Assembly: GCA_024742695.1 (NCBI GenBank)
Contig: JANSXY010000020.1
Coordinates: 1-64,000, forward strand
Reading direction: 5' to 3'
Source of the DNA: Paracoccaceae bacterium
Lineage (GTDB): Bacteria; Pseudomonadota; Alphaproteobacteria; Rhodobacterales; Rhodobacteraceae
Length of the DNA: 64,000 nucleotides
The notes below the pieces were generated by a model that was not told where the DNA came from, made no database searches, and was given only the letters and a program-made list of their open reading frames with translations. The position numbers were made by a program, and so were the translations under genes. How positions within the stretch are numbered: position 1 is the first letter of the stretch; each line of letters opens with the position of its first letter. Positions 43,506-50,957 of the stretch are shown one piece after another.

Positions 43506-45706
43506 TTATCTCCGATCTCGAACTCAGGTTCGTCCGGGTCATCGTCCTGATCGGGGCGATGTTCGGCACGAGTCGGACCTGCTGTCGTTGGAACGGGCCC
43601 GGAAACCGGCACAGGAGATTTCTGAAGAAACTCGTTCACGAATCCGTGATCATGGTCGGAGCCGACGGCGAACTCTTCGCCATAGGCTTTCTCGGTGCGA
43701 TGGCCATCGGTCTCGCCCTCAGAAGGTTCGATCCTGAATCCGATGTGCCGGCGCGCTTCTTCACGGTCGATCCGGTCGGGCGTCCAGTAATCGGTGAGCA
43801 GACCGATCCGCCGCATCGCGTTGCCATTGATTGCCTCGATGTCTGAAATGGCCTGGAACACGACATCCTCGTCGAGCGCGGCCTCCTGTTTGTAGCGGGC
43901 TGCCAACGCGGCGCGGGCCATGTTCCAGGTCTGAGCCCGGACGCCACGAAAGCGTGCAAAAACAGAGGGGACGTCGATCCACTTTCCGTTCAGCTCGACC
44001 GCGATTGCCCCGATGTCCTCACTGTACCAGCGCACCTTCATTTTGTTGTCCCGCATGTGCGGGAACCAGGCGGCGAGTTGATCGGAGTGATAGCGAACCC
44101 CCAGGACGGTGATCCCATCCTTTTGAACCGTCCGCTCCATCCGCGTGCCAAACGCCATTCGTCTACGGCGGAGGTCAGCCCCCGGTGCCGCCCCGTAACG
44201 CGCGGTCAGCCGGTCCCAGCAATTGGCAGGCGTTTCGCCGTCGAGGCCACTGTGCATACGCCGATGATAGATATCGGCGACCCAGCGGGTCAGGGCTTCG
44301 CAGAAATCATCGGCGGTCAGCGCCGCGCGGCCCTTGGAGTCGTAATCCCCTCGCTGGATCGAGTTGCTGAAGGTTCGACCACTCAGCCGCTCCATCAGGT
44401 TGATCGACATCGTCCGAAAGAATGACTCGATGCGGGCCCGCATCTCCGGCAAGCCGCCGGGTGCATGCATGAGCGGGATTCCAAGATCGCTCGCGGCGAT
44501 CTGCACGTCATAGGCGGCATACTCCGGACCCAAGTCGGTCACGATCAGTTCGGGTTTGCCGTGCATGTGCCAAGGAGTGAGCGCGCCGACTGCGTCGGTC
44601 CAAACCCCCTTGTCCTGCATGATCATGTCGAGGACCTGGATCGTGGCCATCGTATTCGCTGTGCGCGAAAGCTTCATTCCGAGAATGCATCGGGTGGTGG
44701 CGCAGATCGCAACCGTCAGAAACCAGCGCTTCGTCGATCCTGTCAGTCCGAGGAGCCGCCGTTCTTTCTCCGACATTTGTTCCAGAAGGCCAGATGCCGT
44801 CATGAGCGTCAGCACGTCGACCCTGCATGTGTCGATCTCGACGCGTTCGAGCGGGCGCGTGAGGTCGAGCCCCGTCCCCACAGGCGCGTGTTTCATCCTT
44901 GCCCTGTCGGCGCCCTCACGGATCAGATCGCAAAGGTACGGGTCGAGGCGCAGGATTTCCTGGCGGACGGTTTCGCGCGTAGGACATGCCAGATCGGGCT
45001 CGCCCCGCATCCGGCGTTCCTCGTTCGCATTCCGGATCGCTCGCCTGACATCGTTATAGATCGCCGCTTGGGTAGGGCGCAGTTCAGACATGTAGCCGTT
45101 CACGCATTTCGTGAGGATAGCCAATGTCTGCGGGCAGAGACGCCGTTTCCGGTAGCCACGCTCGTCGACATGATCAAACAGGCCACCGACGCCGCGTCTT
45201 TCGAAGGCTGCGAGCCACCGACGCAGCGAGCGCGCCGAAAAATCGGGAACGATGGCGCTTTTTTCGATTTCGCTGCCGCTCTTAAGTATTTTGGCTGCAG
45301 CACCTGTGATCGCGTTATTCTCTGCCGTGATGGATGCGTCCGTGCGTTTGACCTTTCCTTGTCTTTCGAGGTCTAGGAAGGCGCGAACCACAGCCTCCCT
45401 GCCGCGCGCCGCCGCGTGTTTCGAAGGTGGGAGCGAAGAGAGCATCTGCTCCGGCATTTCGAGCCGGGCCTTGGCGCTCAGGGGAAGCAGGGCATTGCGC
45501 TCGTGGCTGACCCGCCCGAGGCTGACCATCCGGGCCATTTCGCTTCGCGTGTAGCTTATCGCGACCCCTTCTCCATCGAGACGGCGGAAGACGTATCCTG
45601 CGTCGGTCGCGTCGATCATCCGGTAGGCCACGTCGGAAATAGTGACCGTGTCGTACTTGCCGAAGGCATAGTTCGGCGTCTGCGGGCTCGGAGAAAAATC
45701 CAGCAT
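43502..45706 (-). CDS. tniA: TniA/TnsB-like DDE transposase
   Basis: A 734-residue transposase with an RNase H-like core. The catalytic triad is seen as Asp in VEIDTCRVD, Asp in ELIVTDLGPEYAAYD and Glu in MRARIESFFRTM. The N-terminal third carries helix-turn-helix-type DNA-binding regions, and a Mu-type C-terminal beta-barrel region follows. It cuts the 3' ends of the element and joins them to target DNA. ATG 45706 overlaps the stop of the TnsA-like gene (TGATG) and has GGAGG upstream, so the two are translated together. The C-terminus is very acidic (DQDDDPDEPEFEIGD), likely the TniB contact region. Confidence 0.92.
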   Translation of the reverse strand: MLDFSPSPQTPNYAFGKYDTVTISDVAYRMIDATDAGYVFRRLDGEGVAISYTRSEMARMVSLGRVSHERNALLPLSAKARLEMPEQMLSSLPPSKHAAARGREAVVRAFLDLERQGKVKRTDASITAENNAITGAAAKILKSGSEIEKSAIVPDFSARSLRRWLAAFERRGVGGLFDHVDERGYRKRRLCPQTLAILTKCVNGYMSELRPTQAAIYNDVRRAIRNANEERRMRGEPDLACPTRETVRQEILRLDPYLCDLIREGADRARMKHAPVGTGLDLTRPLERVEIDTCRVDVLTLMTASGLLEQMSEKERRLLGLTGSTKRWFLTVAICATTRCILGMKLSRTANTMATIQVLDMIMQDKGVWTDAVGALTPWHMHGKPELIVTDLGPEYAAYDVQIAASDLGIPLMHAPGGLPEMRARIESFFRTMSINLMERLSGRTFSNSIQRGDYDSKGRAALTADDFCEALTRWVADIYHRRMHSGLDGETPANCWDRLTARYGAAPGADLRRRRMAFGTRMERTVQKDGITVLGVRYHSDQLAAWFPHMRDNKMKVRWYSEDIGAIAVELNGKWIDVPSVFARFRGVRAQTWNMARAALAARYKQEAALDEDVVFQAISDIEAINGNAMRRIGLLTDYWTPDRIDREEARRHIGFRIEPSEGETDGHRTEKAYGEEFAVGSDHDHGFVNEFLQKSPVPVSGPVPTTAGPTRAEHRPDQDDDPDEPEFEIGDK

Positions 45707-46425
45707 CAGATGATCCTCCGGCGCACCCGGCTCTCGGGCTCGATCCGTCCGGGATCGGCAAGTTCGAGTTCCCGCGACCGGACCAATCGCACGACCGAGC
45801 GAAACCCTCTGCCCGGCCAACCGGAGGCATCTACGACGTCGGCGATCTTCACCGGGCCCGCAATCGCGGCAATCACCCGGCGGACCGCCGCATCAGGCTC
45901 AGGGTCCGGTTCGCGTACGCTGTGGATCAGCCCGGCATTGTAGATCTCGACCGGATCGAGGTCATTGGCCGTCATCAGAGAAACGCGGTGCGCGAAATCG
46001 GGCGTGACCTGGCTTGCAAGCCAGCTCAGCTCCATCCGGAACTCGGCATCGGTTGCCTTGTGCGGGGCCTTCACCACCACGGCGATCCGAGTGCCGTCGC
46101 GAAGGGTGATCCGGAAGTCGAAGAAGTGCTTCCGGGCCTTGCCGGCGCGATCAACCCAGTTGAACAGCACCTGGTTCTCGACATTGGTTACATCGTGCCG
46201 GGCCAGCATGACGAGCGCGACGAGCCGTTCGGTATTGCTTTCGAATGCGAACTCGCGGCCTTCATCTTCTCCGACCACCATCTTGCCGGTGAAGTGCCGC
46301 TTCTTGCCCATCGGGATCCGCCGCGCTGCATCCCTCGGGCGCGGGAGGCTGATGCTGCCATCAGGTTCCATGTGCATGTTTTCTGGTCCCTCTTCGGGTT
46401 TCGGTCCAGGCTCCGTCGAGAACAT
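45706..46425 (-). CDS. TnsA-like endonuclease-fold protein, active-site motif altered
   Basis: A 239-residue protein directly upstream of and coupled to tniA. The fold elements of TnsA are visible: Glu in FAFESNTERLVALVMLARHD, then NVENQVLF, Asp in KHFFDFRITLRDGT and Lys in RIAVVVKAP. In TnsA the residue two before the lysine is Gln or Glu (x-K of the PD-(D/E)xK fold); here it is Val. TnsA normally cuts the 5' ends so that transposition is cut-and-paste; this variant may be weak or inactive. A C-terminal winged-helix-like part follows. Starts at 46425, 46377 or 46371 are possible; an AGAGGG site lies before 46377. Confidence 0.75.
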   Translation of the reverse strand: MFSTEPGPKPEEGPENMHMEPDGSISLPRPRDAARRIPMGKKRHFTGKMVVGEDEGREFAFESNTERLVALVMLARHDVTNVENQVLFNWVDRAGKARKHFFDFRITLRDGTRIAVVVKAPHKATDAEFRMELSWLASQVTPDFAHRVSLMTANDLDPVEIYNAGLIHSVREPDPEPDAAVRRVIAAIAGPVKIADVVDASGWPGRGFRSVVRLVRSRELELADPGRIEPESRVRRRII

Positions 46426-46459
46426 CTTTTCGATGAGCCGGACTCGGAAACTTCCTCAG

Positions 46460-46499
46460 GAAAGAATCTTCCAGAGGCCTGATCTCATGGGATTCTTTC
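46460..46499. repeat. Inverted repeat before the TnsA-like gene
   Basis: Perfect 9-base arms GAAAGAATC (46460-46468) and GATTCTTTC (46491-46499) with a 22-base loop lie between the unknown gene 46581-47024 and the TnsA-like gene. It could be an operator for the transposition genes or a terminator for the gene upstream. Confidence 0.45.
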
Positions 46500-46580
46500 T
46501 TGTGCTCTGGGCTGTGACACCCCGGCCTGCCCGTACTCCGCACATGCGGTCGGTCGCGGCTAGGCAACGATCCCAGCCCC

Positions 46581-47024
46581 CTATGACGAAAGCAGGCGCT
46601 TGAGCGCGCGGTCGGCCGCAATGCGATCGAGGGCGGCATCCCTGGTGGCGACGAAGCCTGCAAAGGTTCGCTGCAGGTCCAGCAGAGCCATTCCGCGCGG
46701 GCTATAGACCGGGCATTCGACTACATCGCCTTGGACACCGTGCTCATCGCAGTGGGTTTCGACGAAGTACCGTTCTGTGCCGATGATCTCGGACCTCAGG
46801 TCGTCGTCGAGAATTCCGGCGATGGCAGCGAAGGAGCCGTCATCTCGCGGGTCGAATGGCTTGCGGTCGGCAAGTCGGCGCAACGCCCGGTCCGCGATGG
46901 CGAAATCACGGCTGTTGCCACCCAGATAGACTTCATGTGCCCTCCGGGCGAGTTCCCGCCCGAGCCTCACCGCCATGGCGGCAAGCTCGTCGAGATCCGG
47001 CTTTGGTGTTTGCGCTTGGTTCAT
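46581..47024 (-). CDS. Unknown protein, 147 residues, in the transposon
   Basis: A mostly helical, charged protein starting MNQAQTPKPDLDELAAMAVR. Its ATG has a GAGG site six bases upstream and coding looks real on this strand. I do not recognise the family. There is one Cys/His-containing stretch (ETHCDEHGVQGDVVECPVYS) that could bind metal, and a C-terminal helix-rich part. It is the gene just upstream of the TnsA-like gene, separated by 155 bases with an inverted repeat, and may be cargo or an accessory factor of the element. Confidence 0.6.
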   Translation of the reverse strand: MNQAQTPKPDLDELAAMAVRLGRELARRAHEVYLGGNSRDFAIADRALRRLADRKPFDPRDDGSFAAIAGILDDDLRSEIIGTERYFVETHCDEHGVQGDVVECPVYSPRGMALLDLQRTFAGFVATRDAALDRIAADRALKRLLSS

Positions 47025-47101
47025 TTGAGACCTCTTCGTTTGCCGAGCCTCTTTCGGCCGGCGTCAAGACGCGGCCCCTTTGGCAGGAGCCGGGTGAGGT
47101 A

Positions 47102-47497
47102 TCATGCAGCGGAGGGACGGACCGCTCGGGTCGGGCGGCCGATCGTGTCCTCGACCTCGGACAGCAGATCTTGGAGCATGTCCGTCAGTAGGCAGATCAG
47201 CTCGATGTCCTGCGACGCTGGGTCGAGTGCAGGGAGAAACCCACCATTGGGGTCGTCCGGGTCGGGAATATCCTCCAGCGCCAGCAACCGATGCAGCGCA
47301 TGGAGATCCTGCTTGAGGCGACGGTCGATGCGCATGCATCCGTCGAGCCGGATCGCGCAGGATACGACCCTCGCCTCGGCGGCGGCTCCGCCAAGCAATG
47401 CGGCGGCCGTCGCCAGCTGGTGGCCGTGCTCCGCAAAGAAACAGCGCGCCCGGGACAGGCCGCAGCAGCGGATATCGTTGGAATGGACATCGAACAT
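47102..47497 (-). CDS. Unknown protein, 131 residues, in the transposon
   Basis: A small protein starting MFDVHSNDIRCCGLSRARCF. It has an N-terminal hydrophobic/Ala-rich helix (HQLATAAALLGGAAAEARVV) and an acidic helical C-terminal half (DIELICLLTDMLQDLLSEVE). The start at 47497 has an AAGAG-like site. Other frames here are less protein-like. It is the outermost gene of the element, 77 bases upstream of the other unknown gene on the same strand. Function unknown. Confidence 0.55.
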   Translation of the reverse strand: MFDVHSNDIRCCGLSRARCFFAEHGHQLATAAALLGGAAAEARVVSCAIRLDGCMRIDRRLKQDLHALHRLLALEDIPDPDDPNGGFLPALDPASQDIELICLLTDMLQDLLSEVEDTIGRPTRAVRPSAA

Positions 47498-47834
47498 TGG
47501 CTTTGCTCTTCGTCGTCGCGCTGCACCATCGCGGCAGCTTCAAGCAGGCCCCCGTGCCCTCCTCTCCCTGGGCTTCTCATCGGTTCATTCAATAGATTGG
47601 CCGGTATCCGCAAAGGCGAAGCGGAATACTGAAGTTTTTTTCGTGCCAGTGATTGACGGCGCGAATAGGTCCGGGGGCGCGGATCGATCAAGCGCTCTTC
47701 ACCAAGATCGAGCAAGTCCAGTCATGCAGGTTGTGCGCCTGGAAAGTGAAGCCCGGCCGCCGCCGCAGGCGTGCCGCCAGATCTCGGGCCTTGCTCCCAG
47801 AAGCTCGTGCTCGAGCAGGCGCACGGAGCCTTCC
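47498..47834. other. Region between the transposon genes and the SDR fragment
   Basis: No gene is recognised. The promoter of the outermost transposon gene and the right end of the element should lie here. A T-run at about 47635 stands out. One frame continues from the SDR fragment at right but loses similarity to the family near 47835. Confidence 0.35.
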
Positions 47835-47957
47835 TGTGCGGATCTTGCTGCCTTCCATCGCCGCTTCCATCCGCAACGCCTCCATGAAGTTCTCCACGAA
47901 CCACTTGGTCCCGCCGTAAACGGCGGCGCCCGGATAGGCCTTAACCTGCGCATGGCC
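47835..47957 (-). pseudogene. Internal fragment of a short-chain dehydrogenase gene
   Basis: Read on the minus strand, 41 codons give GHAQVKAYPGAAVYGGTKWF and VENFMEALRMEAAMEGSKIR. This is the catalytic-helix region of a short-chain dehydrogenase: Tyr and Lys of the Y-x-x-x-K motif are in VYGGTK. The usual upstream Rossmann part and the following TTTIYPAAI-type strand are missing. The 5' side ends within about 15 bases of the palindromic element at 47971, so the gene was cut there. Confidence 0.6.
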
Positions 47958-47970
47958 TCGGCGGGCGGGT

Positions 47971-48084
47971 TCTATGTGTGAAGTCTCAGGAGGTTGTTCA
48001 TCCTTCGGGGTCCTCGGCTGGAGTTTGGCGATTGCAGCCTAACCCCGAACCGGGTGAACAACCTCCTGAGACTTCACACATAGA
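47971..48084. repeat. 114-bp palindromic MITE-like element with perfect 30-bp inverted arms
   Basis: The arms 47971-48000 and 48055-48084 are perfect reverse complements over 30 bases. The outer part of each arm reads TCTATGTGTGAAGTC. Inside the 54-base centre a second pair (TTCGGGGT and ACCCCGAA) continues the stem. If the element runs from TGTGTGAAG to CTTCACACA, it is flanked by TA on both sides, as for insertions at a TA dinucleotide. It encodes nothing. The right arm overlaps the last codons and the stop of the serine hydrolase gene. Confidence 0.7.
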
Positions 48085-49231
48085 GCGCCTCGTAGAGCGC
48101 CTTGATGAGCCTCTGGGACATCCGGTTGACACCTGCCCCTCCGGCAATGAGTGCGTTGCAGCAATAGCTGAACGAGACATGGCGCACCGGATCGGCGAAA
48201 CCGAGGCTGCCTCCGATGCCATGAAACCCGACCGTAGAGGGCGTGCCGTCGAAGCGATAGAGGTCGTCGGCCATCTGGAACCCCGCCGCGAAGCGGCCCG
48301 GCCCCTGGCCGAAACGGTCGTAGCCCGACCAATGCTCGGCGATGGCGGAGGCCACGTGATCCGACGCGATGACCTGTTGCCCGTCGAGAAGCCCGGCATT
48401 GGCCAGCGGCGTCATCAGTCCCGCGATGCCGCGTGCATTGCCGTGCCCCGCCAGCGAGAAGAAGGCATGCCGACGCCAGTCGTCCGAGTTGAAGTCCTCG
48501 GCTCGGTCGAGCGCACGCCAGTGGTGATAGACGTCCTCGCTGGGGTGGTTGCGGAACGGATGGAGCGTTCCATTGTCGGGATTGTCGATGACGGTCGCGC
48601 ACCGGGCGATCTCGTCCTCGGTCAGACCGGTCGCGAAAGCGAGGCCGAAGGGTTCTGTGAAGCGGTCCCGCAGGTGCCGATCGAGCGGCGTCCCCGTGGC
48701 CCGCAGTACCCATTCCTGCAGGATCGGGCCGTAGGTAAAGCTGTGATAGCCCGCCTGCGTCCCCGGCACCCATTCCGGGGCCATGGCCTCGATGGCGCGG
48801 GTCATGACCCCCTGCGTCCAGAGCGAACCGTCAGGCACATCGGGGTTCAGGAGGCCGGCGGTCTGCGCCAGAACCATGCGCGCGGTGATCGCGCCCTTGC
48901 CGTTCTGCGCGAAGTCGGGCCAGGCCGCGGCGATGGGGGCGTCGATGTCGACCATTCCGTCGCTGTGCAGCGCGTGGATCACGATGGCCGCCACGGCCTT
49001 CGTCACGGAAAAGACGCAGACGATGGTGTCGGCGGTCCAGGGCTCGGTGCGGGCGGCGTCGCGATGGCCGCCCCAGAGGTCCACCACCGTTTCGCCATCG
49101 ACGCGCGCCGAGACCGCAGCGCCGACATCCGTGTCGCCGCCCCAGCGCGCCCCGTCGAAATTGGCGACGAAGGCCTCTCTTACAGCCTCGAATTCCGGGC
49201 GGCAGGTGCCGCCGATGGGCAGATCGGTCAT
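48074..49231 (-). CDS. Serine hydrolase of the class C beta-lactamase / EstB family
   Basis: A 385-residue hydrolase with the nucleophile motif FSVTK (S-x-x-K), a Tyr motif in YHSFTYGPIL and a C-terminal FHGIGGS box resembling the KTG triad position. It is a different branch from the hydrolase at 11607: it starts GTCRPEFEAVREAFVANFD, as in EstB-like esterases and lactonases. The ATG at 49231 has AAGG upstream. Its last three codons and TGA stop lie in the arm of the palindromic element at 47971-48084, so the original C-terminus may have been replaced. The aldo/keto reductase gene is 21 bases upstream on the same strand, suggesting an operon. Confidence 0.88.
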   Translation of the reverse strand: MTDLPIGGTCRPEFEAVREAFVANFDGARWGGDTDVGAAVSARVDGETVVDLWGGHRDAARTEPWTADTIVCVFSVTKAVAAIVIHALHSDGMVDIDAPIAAAWPDFAQNGKGAITARMVLAQTAGLLNPDVPDGSLWTQGVMTRAIEAMAPEWVPGTQAGYHSFTYGPILQEWVLRATGTPLDRHLRDRFTEPFGLAFATGLTEDEIARCATVIDNPDNGTLHPFRNHPSEDVYHHWRALDRAEDFNSDDWRRHAFFSLAGHGNARGIAGLMTPLANAGLLDGQQVIASDHVASAIAEHWSGYDRFGQGPGRFAAGFQMADDLYRFDGTPSTVGFHGIGGSLGFADPVRHVSFSYCCNALIAGGAGVNRMSQRLIKALYEALYV

Positions 49232-49252
49232 CGGCTGCCTTTCATGGTCGTT

Positions 49253-50092
49253 TCAATCGAAATCCGGGAAATAGGGCATCTCCACAATGCGTTTGCCCCG
49301 GTCCATTCCGCGCAGCGCCGCCATGTCCGAGGCATCGAGGGCAACGTTCCGCGCGGCGAGATTGTCGCGCATCTGTTCGGGGTCGATGGTCGTTGAGAGG
49401 GTGACATGCCCCTCGGCGATCAGGAAGGCGAGGCAGATCTGAGACACTGTCGCGCCGTGCTTATCGGCCAGGTCCAGAAGCGTCCGATGCGGCCCCAGCC
49501 GCGCCTCGGGGATGCCGAAGACCATGCCGCGGGCCAGCGCGCAATAGGCCGTGGCCGGGATCGCGCGCGCGCGGCAATGGGCGACCACCTTGGGGTTCTG
49601 GTGATAGACGTGGATCTCCACCTGGTTCGTCGCGACATTGCCCGCGCCCAGGATCTCTTCGGCGCGGATCATCTGCGCGATGGTGAAGTTCGACACGCCC
49701 ACCTGCCGTGTCATCCCGCGCGCCTGCGCCTCGGCCAGTTGCTCCAGATAGACCTCCATCGGGATCTCGTCCCAAGGCGAGGGATAGTGGATCAGCGTAA
49801 GGTCGATGTAATCGACGCCGAGCGCCTCGCGGCTGGCCTCGACGCTTGGCACCAGAGCGCCCGGGGCGAAGTTTCGTGGGGTGATCTTGGTGGTCACGAA
49901 CACGTCGTCGCGTGGCAGCCCGAAGGCGGCGAGCGCCGCGCCCACGTCGGACTCGTTGGCGTAGCTTTGCGCCGTGTCGACATGGCGGAACCCGGTGGCA
50001 AGTGCATCCTCGACCGCCCGACGTGTCGTTGCCGGATCGAGGGCGTAGACACCGAAGCCAAGGACCGGAATCGTTTGCTGTTGCGTTTTCAT
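49253..50092 (-). CDS. Aldo/keto reductase
   Basis: A 279-residue NADPH-dependent AKR of the DkgA/DkgB-like kind. The catalytic tetrad is visible: Asp and Tyr in RHVDTAQSYANE, Lys in VFVTTKITP and His in LTLIHYPSPWD. The VSNFTIAQM segment and the C-terminal NADP-binding part are normal. It reduces an aldehyde or ketone, possibly a product of the neighbouring hydrolase. It is divergent from the racemase-fold gene, with only 46 bases between the starts. Confidence 0.9.
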   Translation of the reverse strand: MKTQQQTIPVLGFGVYALDPATTRRAVEDALATGFRHVDTAQSYANESDVGAALAAFGLPRDDVFVTTKITPRNFAPGALVPSVEASREALGVDYIDLTLIHYPSPWDEIPMEVYLEQLAEAQARGMTRQVGVSNFTIAQMIRAEEILGAGNVATNQVEIHVYHQNPKVVAHCRARAIPATAYCALARGMVFGIPEARLGPHRTLLDLADKHGATVSQICLAFLIAEGHVTLSTTIDPEQMRDNLAARNVALDASDMAALRGMDRGKRIVEMPYFPDFD

Positions 50093-50138
50093 GCGGGCCC
50101 CGTGACGTTTCTTCTGAAGATACAGATTAAGGATTCAA

Positions 50139-50924
50139 ATGAAAGACGAGACTGTCGAAAACGAACCGTCGGAAACCCCGACGGGCGGCAACCGGAAACC
50201 TTTCCGTCAGCAGGTCGCGTTCGTCGGACCGCCGGGCTATTTCGACGCTTCGCCCACCGATTTCCTGCGCCTCGCCCCGGAGGGCACAGGCGTCACCGCG
50301 CGGCAGGTCGTGGCCGCGGACGCCGCCCGAGACATGGCGCGGGCCATCTCGCAGGCGGTGGAGGCTTGTGCCGCGTCGGGCGCGGACGTGGTGGCGGTCG
50401 TGGGGTCGAACTGGTCCAAGGTCGGGCTCGGCGGTCGGGATGACATGGTGGCGTTTCGCGACAGGCTACAAGCGGCCAGCGAGGCGAAGGTCTGCCTCGC
50501 GCCGCTGTCGCTGGCGGATGGTTTGCATGCCCGCCGTGCAAGGCGGATTGCCATCGACGCGGTCTACGCGACACCGGACTGGCGCGCGGCCCTGTCGGAG
50601 TACTTTGCCGCGTCCGGTTTCTCGGTCGCCTATTGCGGAAACTTGGTCGATCTGGGCCTTGTCCCGGACCTGCCGACGCTGGTGCATTATGGCGGGGTCT
50701 TTCCCGGTCGCCTTGCGGCAGCGTCGATCGCTTCGGTCCTGGAGCGGGCCGGTGAGGTCGATGCGGTGGTCGTGACCGGCATCCCGAGTTTTTTCGATGA
50801 CGCAACGGGGCGTATGCAGCGCATGGTTCACCTGCTTCCGGTGCTGCAACCGTACGTTGCCGTTCCCATCATCACGACCGACGTCGCGCTCTACCATGAC
50901 ATGATCGGGTACCTGCAAGCCTGA
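50139..50924 (+). CDS. Asp/Glu racemase-fold protein (maleate isomerase / arylmalonate decarboxylase family) lacking both catalytic cysteines
   Basis: A 261-residue protein of the Asp/Glu racemase superfamily, most like the maleate cis-trans isomerase branch. It has VAFVGPPGYFDASPTDF, a DGLHARRARRIAIDAVYAT block and a VDAVVVTGIPSFFDD strand. In active family members a cysteine lies at each end of the two pseudo-repeats; here the corresponding stretches read VVAVVGSNWS and AVVVTGIPS, without cysteine. It may use other residues or act as a binding protein. The ATG follows AAGGA. It is divergent from the aldo/keto reductase gene and converges with the ABC ATPase gene. Confidence 0.7.
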   Translation: MKDETVENEPSETPTGGNRKPFRQQVAFVGPPGYFDASPTDFLRLAPEGTGVTARQVVAADAARDMARAISQAVEACAASGADVVAVVGSNWSKVGLGGRDDMVAFRDRLQAASEAKVCLAPLSLADGLHARRARRIAIDAVYATPDWRAALSEYFAASGFSVAYCGNLVDLGLVPDLPTLVHYGGVFPGRLAAASIASVLERAGEVDAVVVTGIPSFFDDATGRMQRMVHLLPVLQPYVAVPIITTDVALYHDMIGYLQA

Positions 50925-50957
50925 CCGGCGCGCCACAAGAGGCGTATCGCGCCAGAC

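Larger units (their letters stand above)
40395..47497. mobile_element. Tn7-like transposon (TnsA-like, TniA, TniB, TniQ) with two unknown genes; ends not defined
   Basis: Six minus-strand genes form one block: two unknown genes, a TnsA-like gene, tniA, tniB and tniQ, with stop/start overlaps between the TnsA-like gene, tniA and tniB. The gene order TnsA-TnsB-TnsC-TniQ is that of Tn7-like elements. Gene remnants lie on both sides (39888-40004 and 47835-47957), consistent with an insertion hot spot. I could not find matching TGT...ACA ends or a 5-bp target duplication; the coordinates cover the first candidate end repeat to the start of the outermost gene. Confidence 0.7.

Noticed and set aside
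40395-47497. CRISPR-associated transposon
   Set aside because: The element has TnsA/TniA/TniB/TniQ-type genes but no Cas gene and no repeat-spacer array was seen inside or near it.
46731-47981. A 416-codon plus-strand frame across the unknown transposon genes and the SDR fragment
   Set aside because: It runs antisense to better-supported minus-strand genes and across the SDR fragment, with no domain similarity of its own.
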